Positions 7,528 through 12,524 of a stretch of DNA of 12,524 bases are shown piece by piece. Made by a program: the position numbers and the translations under genes. Source of the stretch: JAZQQB01 sp045628865. GTDB lineage: Bacteria > Bacillota > Clostridia > Lachnospirales > Lachnospiraceae. The stretch lies in assembly GCA_045628865.1 (NCBI GenBank), contig JAZQQB010000088.1:1-12524 (forward strand), given 5' to 3'. The notes beneath the pieces are model-generated. The model did no database searches. It was not told the DNA's origin and saw only the letters and a program-made list of their open reading frames with translations. Within the stretch, counting starts at the first letter, position 1; every line of letters starts with the position of its first letter.

Positions 7528-8505
7528 ATGCGGATCATATCTAATACACTGGATTTTCATATAGAGAAGAAAACGGCAGTTGCGATAGGTAAATTTGATG
7601 GTATCCATTTAGGTCATCAAAGACTGCTAGAAGAGATCAAAAAGAAAAAAAAGGATGGTCTTTTGACTGTTATCTTTACATTTGATCCATCTCCACAAAC
7701 TTTTTTTGGCGGGATGAAGAGTCAGCTGACTACGAAGGAAGAAAAACGTAAGCTGTTTGAACAAATGGGAGTCGATGTTTTATTTGAGTTTCCATTAACA
7801 AAGGAAACAGCTGCAACAGAACCAGAGGATTTTATTCGGGAATATTTGGTAAAAAAATTGAACGCAGGATTTATTGCGGCAGGAAAGGATCTTTCTTTTG
7901 GAAATCGTGGAAAGGGAGATTGTAAGCTTTTGTGTGAGAAAGCAAAGGAATATGATTATGAGGTTACCTTGATTGATAAAGTTTGTCTTCATGACCAGGA
8001 AATTAGCTCAACACTTGTAAGAACAGTGGTGCAAAATGGTGATATGGAAGAAGCAACAAGCTTGTTGGGTCAGCCATATGCCTTGCGTGGTATTGTGGAA
8101 CCTGGAAAACAGTTGGGAAGGACTATAGATTTTCCAACTATAAATATATTTCCGCATAAGGACAAGATTTTGCCTCCAAATGGTGTGTATGCTGTAAATG
8201 TGTACCATTCATACGGGGTGAATCATGGAATTTGCAATATAGGGGTGCGCCCAACAATATCGAATTCTGAAAAGGTGAGTGTGGAAACATTTTTATTTGA
8301 TTTTTCAAAAGATCTATATGGCCAGGAGATCGTAGTTGAGTTTTTAACTCATACAAGACCGGAATTTAAATTTGACGGAGTAAAGGAGCTAAAGGCACAG
8401 CTAGAAAAGGATAAAACCGCCTTAGAGGCGTATTTTAAGAACAACGTTGACAAAGTTACAGATATTGTGCATAATGGAAAAGTAATATATGTAACAAAAA
8501 TGTAA
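7528..8505 (+). CDS. ribF: Bifunctional riboflavin kinase / FAD synthetase RibF
   Basis: RibF (325 aa) phosphorylates riboflavin to FMN and adenylylates FMN to FAD. The N-terminal nucleotidyltransferase domain (about 1-180) has GKFDGIHLGHQ with the HxGH-type motif at 27-30, TFDPSPQTFF, AGKDLSFGNRGKGD and the ISSTLVR motif. The C-terminal flavokinase domain (about 185-305) has GRTIDFPTIN (197-206), PPNGVYAV and NIGVRPT, with the family Glu in SVETFLFDF. About 20 residues after KTALEAYF (NNVDKVTDIVHNGKVIYVTKM) go beyond the usual end of the family and overlap a promoter for the next gene. AAGGG at 7516-7520 serves as the ribosome binding site. It is the last gene of the tight operon. Confidence 0.97.
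   Translation: MRIISNTLDFHIEKKTAVAIGKFDGIHLGHQRLLEEIKKKKKDGLLTVIFTFDPSPQTFFGGMKSQLTTKEEKRKLFEQMGVDVLFEFPLTKETAATEPEDFIREYLVKKLNAGFIAAGKDLSFGNRGKGDCKLLCEKAKEYDYEVTLIDKVCLHDQEISSTLVRTVVQNGDMEEATSLLGQPYALRGIVEPGKQLGRTIDFPTINIFPHKDKILPPNGVYAVNVYHSYGVNHGICNIGVRPTISNSEKVSVETFLFDFSKDLYGQEIVVEFLTHTRPEFKFDGVKELKAQLEKDKTALEAYFKNNVDKVTDIVHNGKVIYVTKM
8447..8475 (+). promoter_or_regulatory. Sigma-A-type promoter inside ribF 3' end, for the NlpC/P60 gene
   Basis: TTGACA (8447-8452, 6/6 match) and CATAAT (8470-8475, 5/6 match) are separated by 17 bp. The expected start point is near 8482, about 40 nt before the NlpC/P60 ATG. It lies wholly within the last codons of ribF. No other good promoter was seen between ribF and this gene. 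Confidence 0.6.
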
Positions 8506-8524
8506 CAATTTGTCTGGAGGATAA

Positions 8525-9619
8525 ATGAAAAAAATCGGGTTATGTACATTTGCAGCTTTGCTTGCATGCATTACAGGGGTGCCTATGATGGCGAATGCAG
8601 CAACAAGCTTTTCGAATTTAAATTATACAGCTGGAGCAGCTTCTGTTTTGGAAGGTAATGCTTTAGAAACAGCAGATATGAACCAGAATGAACAGTTAGT
8701 AACAATCAATGATTCTGTGACGGTAGCACTTGCCTCTCGTGCTGTTTTAGGGGTTTCAGATGCACTATCTGAGTCCAATTTGTGGGGGTATACCAATCTG
8801 GGTATTGCCCATGTAGATAACAACTTAAATATTCGTGAGGAAGCAAGCGAAACAGGGAAACTTGTGGGAAAGCTTCCAAAGGATGCAGCGTGTGAAATTG
8901 TTTCTACAGAAGGAGACTGGGCATATATTGAGTCTGGTAAGGTTAAGGGATATGTAAGTCTTGAATTTCTTTATACTGGAGAAGAAGCTGTTCAAAAAGC
9001 GAAAGAAGTAGCTAGTCTTACAGCAACAGTAGATACAGAAACATTAAAGGTTAGAGAAGAACCGAATACAGAATGCGCAGTTGTGACATTGGTTCCATGT
9101 GGAGAAGAATTAGAAGCAGAACAGATCATGGATAATGGCTGGGTACAGATTTTGATCGATGATGATACCTGTTTTGTTTCTGGTGATTATGTAAAGGTTG
9201 AAGAGAAATTAACAACAGCTGTTACATTGACAGAATTGATGTTTGGAAATGGTGTTTCTGATGTTAGAGTTAGTCTTTGCCAGTTCGCAAAGCAGTATGT
9301 GGGTAACCCATATGTCTGGGGAGGAACTAGTTTAACAAAAGGTGCAGACTGTTCAGGATTTGTATTATCTGTATTTAAAAATTATGGTATTTCACTTCCA
9401 CATCATGCAGCATCCCAGGCTAATTGCGGAAAAACAATTACTGTTGCAGAAATGCAGCCAGGTGATCTTATATTTTATTCCAAGAATGGCTCCATTAATC
9501 ATGTTGCTATTTATATTGGTAATGGTCAGGTTATCCATGCCAGTTCACCAAAAACTGGTATAAAGATTTCCAATTATAATTACAGAACCCCATCAAAGGT
9601 CGTTCGTATTCTTCCATAG
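8525..9619 (+). CDS. Exported SH3-SH3-NlpC/P60 cell-wall endopeptidase
   Basis: This is a secreted peptidoglycan hydrolase of 364 residues. A signal peptide is clear: MKK, a hydrophobic core at about 4-20, and a likely cleavage after ANA (residues 23-25). A short Ser/Ala-rich segment follows. Two bacterial SH3 domains come next, at about 95-152 (LNIREEASETGKLVGKL) and 165-226 (LKVREEPNTECAVVTLV), which usually bind the wall. The C-terminal NlpC/P60 domain (about 250-364) has catalytic Cys276 in GADCSGFV, His326 in NHVAIYIG and third polar residue His338 in VIHASS. The family cleaves D-Glu to diamino-acid peptide bonds in peptidoglycan stems. GGAGG at 8516-8520 lies 4 nt before the ATG. The gene lies 19 bp after ribF but has its own promoter and terminator, so it is probably a separate unit. 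Its exact cell-cycle role is unknown. Confidence 0.95.
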   Translation: MKKIGLCTFAALLACITGVPMMANAATSFSNLNYTAGAASVLEGNALETADMNQNEQLVTINDSVTVALASRAVLGVSDALSESNLWGYTNLGIAHVDNNLNIREEASETGKLVGKLPKDAACEIVSTEGDWAYIESGKVKGYVSLEFLYTGEEAVQKAKEVASLTATVDTETLKVREEPNTECAVVTLVPCGEELEAEQIMDNGWVQILIDDDTCFVSGDYVKVEEKLTTAVTLTELMFGNGVSDVRVSLCQFAKQYVGNPYVWGGTSLTKGADCSGFVLSVFKNYGISLPHHAASQANCGKTITVAEMQPGDLIFYSKNGSINHVAIYIGNGQVIHASSPKTGIKISNYNYRTPSKVVRILP

Positions 9620-9682
9620 TGTTTCTATGCACAGATAGATATGGGAAAAACTGTTTATACAAACTGAATTATTAAAGAAAGG

Positions 9683-9740
9683 AAGAAGCCATTTACAGAG
9701 AAGCAATAAGCTTAATTGTGCTGTAGATGGTTTCTTTTTT
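9683..9740 (+). terminator. Intrinsic terminator of the NlpC/P60 gene
   Basis: AAGAAGCCATTTACAG (9683-9698) pairs throughout with CTGTAGATGGTTTCTT (9721-9736), 16 pairs with two G-U. The 22-nt loop contains a small AAGC/GCTT sub-hairpin. The 3' arm runs into a T-rich tract (TTTCTTTTTT, 9731-9740). It lies about 65 bp after the stop codon and separates the gene from the HPt promoter. Confidence 0.85.
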
Positions 9741-9747
9741 CTTGCAA

Positions 9748-9775
9748 TTGTCAGAATAAACTGATAAAATATAAT
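9748..9775 (+). promoter_or_regulatory. Sigma-A-type promoter for the HPt gene
   Basis: TTGTCA (9748-9753, 5/6) and TATAAT (9770-9775, 6/6) are 16 bp apart. Transcription would start near 9782, leaving an AT-rich leader of about 64 nt. It begins directly after the upstream terminator, so the HPt gene seems to be a transcription unit of its own. Confidence 0.75.
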
Positions 9776-9845
9776 TAATTATTGAATTATGTATTTAATT
9801 AAGAACGATTAGGAATGAGAACAAACGGAATGCGAGGAGGACATC

Positions 9846-10223
9846 ATGCCAGAATACGAAAAGTTTATGGAAATATTACAGAATGCTGGAATTGATACAG
9901 CAATTGGTATGGAATGCTGTGCAGATATGGAAGATATATATGCAGATGTAGTTCAGACATATTATGATGAGGATAATACAGCAGATTTGCAAGGGGCATT
10001 AGACAGTGGGGATGCAATGCTGTATGGAACTTATGCTCATGGTGTTAAGAGTGCTTCAAAGAGTATAGGAGCCATGATATTTGCAGATTTTGCATATGAG
10101 TTAGAAATGGCTGGGAAAGCAGGAAATATGGATAAAATCAAAGCTGAACATGATCGGTTTATTGCTGAGTATGCAAAGGTACAAGCGATATTGAGAGAGG
10201 CATTGGATGCGATAGAAGCCTAA
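9846..10223 (+). CDS. Orphan histidine phosphotransfer (HPt) domain protein
   Basis: This 125-residue acidic, soluble protein consists of a single HPt four-helix domain. HPt proteins relay phosphoryl groups between receiver domains in multistep phosphorelays. The key motif is YAHGVKSASKSIGAMIFADFAYELE: His65 is the predicted phosphorylated residue, with Lys68, and IGA plus the following A..LE helix match the HPt pattern (HxxKxxxxxxGA...A..LE). The N-terminal part, GIDTAIGMECCADMEDIYADVVQTYYDE, resembles the usual HPt entry helices; the Cys24-Cys25 pair is a local feature. There is no signal peptide, membrane segment, receiver or kinase domain. GAGGAGG (9834-9840) lies 5 nt before the ATG and a consensus promoter lies upstream. 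No histidine kinase or response regulator is in the window, so the partners are unknown. A structural four-helix protein that has lost phosphotransfer is possible but less likely, given His65. Confidence 0.82.
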   Translation: MPEYEKFMEILQNAGIDTAIGMECCADMEDIYADVVQTYYDEDNTADLQGALDSGDAMLYGTYAHGVKSASKSIGAMIFADFAYELEMAGKAGNMDKIKAEHDRFIAEYAKVQAILREALDAIEA

Positions 10224-10265
10224 TAATTCATTTTTCAGTTATTTAAGAAAAATACGAAAAGTTTC

Positions 10266-10294
10266 TTTACATTATGGCCGAATTATGCTATATT
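10266..10294 (+). promoter_or_regulatory. Promoter of rpsO
   Basis: TTTACA (10266-10271) and TATATT (10289-10294) are 17 bp apart, and a TG dinucleotide at 10286-10287 makes an extended -10 element (TGCTATATT). The expected start is near 10300, giving a leader of about 90 nt before rpsO. Confidence 0.8.
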
Positions 10295-10308
10295 AAGTTA
10301 GTGTTGTT

Positions 10309-10393
10309 TTAGCCTACGTTCAGATGTGGGAGTCTCCGACCCTGATCTTGATGTTGGCTGTAACTTAATTTTTAAAAATGGAGGAATTGAATA
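10309..10393 (+). promoter_or_regulatory. Structured rpsO leader, candidate S15 autoregulatory RNA
   Basis: AGCCTAC (10311-10317) can pair with GTTGGCT (10353-10359) around one mismatch. Within it TCAG (10320-10323) pairs with CTGA (10342-10345), and GG..GTC (10329-10334) with GAC..CC (10338-10342) around a TCC loop; the last two helices compete at one base. An AT-rich stretch and GGAGG (10380-10384) follow, 9 nt before the ATG. Different S15-binding rpsO leaders are known in several phyla, including Firmicutes; assigning this one to that class is inference from position and folding. Confidence 0.5.
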
Positions 10394-10660
10394 ATGATTT
10401 CAAAAGAAAAGAAACAGGCCATTATCGCTGAATATGCAAGAACAGCTGGTGATACAGGTTCACCAGAAGTACAGGTAGCTATCTTAACAGCTAGAATCCA
10501 GGAGTTAACTGAGCATTTAAAGGTTAACCAGAAGGATCATCATTGAAGAAGAGGTCTTCTTAAAATGGTAGGTCAGAGACGTGGTTTACTCGCTTACTTA
10601 AAGAAAACTGACATTGAAAGATACCGTGCTTTAATTGAAAGACTTGGACTTAGAAAATAA
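10394..10660 (+). CDS. rpsO: 30S ribosomal protein S15, interrupted by in-frame TGA at codon 51
   Basis: S15 binds the h20/h21/h22 junction of 16S rRNA early in assembly of the 30S platform. The frame of 89 codons from ATG 10394 to TAA 10658-10660 reads as S15 from end to end: KKQAIIAEYARTAGDTGSPE, VQVAILTARIQELTEHL, KDHH, then RRGLLKMVGQRRGLLAYL and ERYRALIERLGLRK. Codon 51 (10544-10546) is TGA where the family has Ser in DHHSRRGL (E. coli Ser52 counting Met), a residue that contacts rRNA. Under the standard code only a 50-residue fragment is made. TCA to TGA is a one-base change. The rest of the frame, the promoter, leader, Shine-Dalgarno and terminator are intact, which argues against old decay. 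It may be a base-call error, a recent mutation, or recoded UGA. The rpsO-pnp order is typical. Confidence 0.9.
10541..10567 (+). other. Hairpin spanning the rpsO internal TGA
   Basis: AAGAAG (10546-10551) and CTTCTT (10556-10561) form a 6-bp stem with an AGGT loop. CATT (10541-10544) and AATG (10564-10567) add four pairs beyond a small G/AA internal loop. The TGA lies inside the lower stem. Part of this arises simply from codons for Arg-Arg-Gly-Leu-Leu, so function is uncertain. Confidence 0.45.
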
Positions 10661-10672
10661 TTATTCTACAGA

Positions 10673-10703
10673 GAGGGCGGAATTGTTTCCGTCCTCTTTT
10701 TTT
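10673..10703 (+). terminator. Intrinsic terminator after rpsO
   Basis: GAGGGCGGAA (10673-10682) pairs with TTCCGTCCTC (10687-10696), 10 pairs with one G-U and a TTGT loop, followed by seven T (10697-10703). It lies 12 bp after the rpsO stop. It would separate most rpsO transcripts from pnp, with possible read-through. Confidence 0.93.
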
Positions 10704-10728
10704 AAATATAGCAATTAGTTGCTATATC
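10701..10728 (+). promoter_or_regulatory. Possible pnp promoter (weak)
   Basis: TTTAAA (10701-10706) and an extended -10 TGC-TATATC (10720-10728) are 16 bp apart. It resembles the rpsO promoter in its TGCTATAT core but matches consensus less well. It overlaps the inverted repeat at 10706-10727. A start near 10735 would place the next two hairpins in the transcript. Confidence 0.35.
10706..10727. repeat. Perfect 9-bp inverted repeat upstream of pnp
   Basis: ATATAGCAA (10706-10714) and TTGCTATAT (10719-10727) are exact reverse complements around TTAG. It directly follows the rpsO T-tract. It could be an operator dyad on the possible pnp promoter or an RNA hairpin in read-through transcripts. 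Confidence 0.75.
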
Positions 10729-10739
10729 GTTGGGGTTTG

Positions 10740-10767
10740 ATCAAAGGGCAGTAAATGCCTTATTGAT
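10740..10767 (+). other. pnp leader hairpin 1
   Basis: ATCAA (10740-10744) pairs with TTGAT (10763-10767), and AGGGCA (10745-10750) pairs with TGCCTT (10756-10761) with one G-U. There is a bulged A at 10762 and a GTAAA loop. No U-tract follows. Confidence 0.6.
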
Positions 10768-10775
10768 AGATAGAA

Positions 10776-10857
10776 TGGTAGAAGAGCACTTCGAGACCAC
10801 TGATAAGGCTTGATGAGATTCATCTGGGTTTATCAGTAGTTTCGGGATCTTCTACCA
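10776..10857 (+). promoter_or_regulatory. Long pnp leader hairpin, candidate PNPase autoregulatory element
   Basis: TGGTAGAAGA (10776-10785) pairs perfectly with TCTTCTACCA (10848-10857). After a small internal loop, CGAGAC (10792-10797) pairs with GTTTCG (10839-10844). After one C/A mismatch, ACTGATAA (10799-10806) pairs with TTATCAGT (10830-10837). The apex holds GATGA/TCATC (10812-10824). In total about 24 pairs lie in the main arm. The stem ends 15 nt before the pnp Shine-Dalgarno. In E. coli a long double-stranded pnp leader is the RNase III/PNPase autoregulation target; the same use here is inference. Confidence 0.65.
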
Positions 10858-10882
10858 CAATAATATTTTATTGGAGGTACAG

Positions 10883-12524
10883 ATGGAAGCAACATTTAGT
10901 ACAAAAAAAGTAGTTAATTTCAAAACATACTCTATGGAGTTAGCAGGCAGAACTTTATCCGTTGAAATCGGAAGAGTTTCAGCACAGGCCAATGGTGCAG
11001 CATTTATGCACTATGGTGACACAACTGTATTATGTACAGCTACAGCAAGTGATAAGCCACGTGATGGTGTGGATTTCTTCCCACTTTCAGTTGAATACGA
11101 AGAGAAGATGTATGCTGTAGGAAAAATCCCAGGTGGGTTTAACAAAAGAGAAGGAAAGGCATCTGAAAATGCGATCTTAACAAGCCGTGTTATTGACCGT
11201 CCAATGCGTCCTTTATTCCCTAAGGATTATCGAAATGATGTTACATTAAACAACATGGTTATGAGTGTAGATCCAGCATGTCGTCCAGAATTGGTAGCTA
11301 TGATCGGATCTGCAATTGCAACATCTATTTCAGATATCCCATTTGATGGTCCATGTGCAACTACACAGATTGGTCTTGTAAATGGTGAATTTGTAGTAAA
11401 TCCAAGCCAGGAACAGTGGAAGAATGGTGATCTTCAGTTAACAGTAGCTTCTACAGCTCAAAAGGTTATCATGATCGAAGCTGGTGCAAAAGAAGTTCCA
11501 GAAGACAAGATGTTAGAAGCAATTTACATGGCTCATGATATCAACCAGACAATCATTGCGTTTATCAACAATATGGTAGCAGAAATTGGTAAACCAAAGC
11601 ATGAATATACAAGCTGCGCAATTCCAACAGAAATGTTTGAAGCTATGAAGAAGATCGTTACTCCAGAAGAAATGGAAGTAGCAGTATTCACAGATGAGAA
11701 ACAGGTTCGTGAAGAGAACATCAAAGCAATTACAGCTAAATTAGAGGAAGCATTTGCTGATAATGAAGAATGGCTTGCAATTTTAGGAGAGGCTGTTTAC
11801 CAGTATCAGAAGAAGACTGTTAGAAAGATGATCTTAAAAGATCACAAACGTCCAGATGGTCGTGCTGTAACAGAAATCAGAGCATTAGGCGCTGAAGTTG
11901 ATTTGATTCCTAGAGTACATGGTTCTGCTATGTTTACTCGTGGACAGACACAGATTTGTAACGTTGTTACATTAGCTCCTTTATCAGAGATGCAGAAGGT
12001 AGACGGACTTGATGATAATGAAGTATCTAAGAGATATATGCATCACTATAACTTCCCAGCATATTCTGTTGGTGAAACAAAAGTTAGCCGTGGACCAGGA
12101 CGTCGTGAAATCGGTCATGGTGCTTTGGCAGAACGTGCATTAATCGCAGTTCTTCCTTCAGAAGAAGAATTCCCATATGCAATCCGTACTGTATCTGAAA
12201 CCTTTGAATCTAATGGTTCAACCTCAATGGCTTCTACCTGTGCATCATGTATGTCACTTATGGCTGCTGGTGTTCCTATTAAGAAGATGGTTGCTGGTAT
12301 TTCTTGTGGCCTTGTTACAGGTGAAACCGATGATGATTTCATTCTTTTAACTGATATTCAGGGACTTGAAGATTTCTTCGGAGATATGGACTTTAAGGTA
12401 ACTGGTACACATGATGGTATTACAGCTATCCAGATGGATATTAAGATTCATGGTTTAACTCGTCCAATCGTTGAGGAAGCTATTCGTAGAACACGTGAAG
12501 CAAGACTTTACATTATGGATGAAG
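10883..12524 (+). CDS. pnp: Polyribonucleotide nucleotidyltransferase (PNPase), 3' end cut by window
   Basis: The frame is open from ATG 10883 to the window end, giving 547 of about 700 residues. PNPase is a trimeric 3'-to-5' phosphorolytic exoribonuclease that degrades mRNA and can add tails. The first RNase PH domain covers about residues 10-215, with GGFNKREGK near 83-91 at the site of the family's RNA-contacting loop and TSRVIDRPMRPLFP. An all-alpha linker follows. The second RNase PH domain starts near 315 (RPDGRAVTEIRAL), continues with VVTLAPLSEMQ and SRGPGRREIGHGALAERAL, and includes the catalytic set Asp497, Asp503 and Lys505 in EDFFGDMDFK, equivalent to E. coli Asp486, Asp492 and Lys494. 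The KH and S1 domains are outside the window. GGAGG (10873-10877) lies 5 nt before the ATG. The gene follows rpsO after a terminator and a structured leader. Confidence 0.98.
   Translation, partial: MEATFSTKKVVNFKTYSMELAGRTLSVEIGRVSAQANGAAFMHYGDTTVLCTATASDKPRDGVDFFPLSVEYEEKMYAVGKIPGGFNKREGKASENAILTSRVIDRPMRPLFPKDYRNDVTLNNMVMSVDPACRPELVAMIGSAIATSISDIPFDGPCATTQIGLVNGEFVVNPSQEQWKNGDLQLTVASTAQKVIMIEAGAKEVPEDKMLEAIYMAHDINQTIIAFINNMVAEIGKPKHEYTSCAIPTEMFEAMKKIVTPEEMEVAVFTDEKQVREENIKAITAKLEEAFADNEEWLAILGEAVYQYQKKTVRKMILKDHKRPDGRAVTEIRALGAEVDLIPRVHGSAMFTRGQTQICNVVTLAPLSEMQKVDGLDDNEVSKRYMHHYNFPAYSVGETKVSRGPGRREIGHGALAERALIAVLPSEEEFPYAIRTVSETFESNGSTSMASTCASCMSLMAAGVPIKKMVAGISCGLVTGETDDDFILLTDIQGLEDFFGDMDFKVTGTHDGITAIQMDIKIHGLTRPIVEEAIRRTREARLYIMDE

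Noticed and set aside
10230..10253. ATTTTTC/GAAAAAT inverted repeat after the HPt gene as a terminator
   Set aside because: The stem is only A/T pairs apart from one G-C, the loop is 10 nt and no T-tract follows; termination of the HPt gene is therefore unresolved.
10544..10582. A true selenocysteine insertion element in rpsO
   Set aside because: The hairpin starts at the UGA rather than at the usual distance, the ancestral residue is Ser rather than Cys, and no Sec genes are visible. Kept only as a weak option in the findings.
10799..10816. CTGA and TGATGA boxes in the pnp leader resembling a kink-turn that YlxQ might bind
   Set aside because: The CTGA is fully paired within the long stem and the boxes are not placed opposite each other as a kink-turn requires.

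Overview
The window looks like chromosomal core DNA from a low-GC Gram-positive bacterium of the Clostridia, most likely a Lachnospiraceae relative. That rests on gene order, on the Clostridia-like forms of NusA (no C-terminal acidic-binding repeats), NrnA, YlxR and YlxQ, on strong GGAGG ribosome binding sites, and on AT-rich sigma-A-type promoters. The genus is not determined. All genes lie on the + strand.

Positions 1-8505 are a compact transcription/translation operon: rimP (5' end cut off), nusA, ylxR (rnpM), ylxQ (L7Ae family), infB, rbfA, nrnA, truB and ribF. Most junctions are 4-50 bp or overlap. The products cover 30S maturation (RimP, RbfA), transcription elongation and termination (NusA), RNA binding (YlxR, YlxQ), initiation (IF2), tRNA modification (TruB), nanoRNA and pAp turnover (NrnA) and FMN/FAD synthesis (RibF). 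IF2 carries a long Asn/Arg/Asp/Gly repeat linker. A perfect hairpin without a U-tract separates infB from rbfA.

Positions 8447-10223 hold two genes between ribF and rpsO that look like independent units. The first is an exported SH3-SH3-NlpC/P60 cell-wall hydrolase, with a promoter inside the 3' end of ribF and a long terminator. The second is a small orphan histidine phosphotransfer (HPt) protein with its own consensus promoter.

Positions 10266-12524 are the rpsO-pnp pair. rpsO has a good promoter, a structured leader, a ribosome binding site and a terminator. However, codon 51, where the family has the rRNA-binding serine of the DHHSRRG motif, reads TGA. All 88 sense codons otherwise read as a canonical S15. 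This is the most notable observation in the window: either a one-base (TCA to TGA) sequence error or mutation, or UGA recoding. pnp follows after a 179-nt leader with three hairpins, one of them about 82 nt long, and runs off the end of the window.

Apart from the rpsO TGA and the uncharacterised RNA leaders, I see no phage, insertion sequence, CRISPR array, tRNA, rRNA or defence system.
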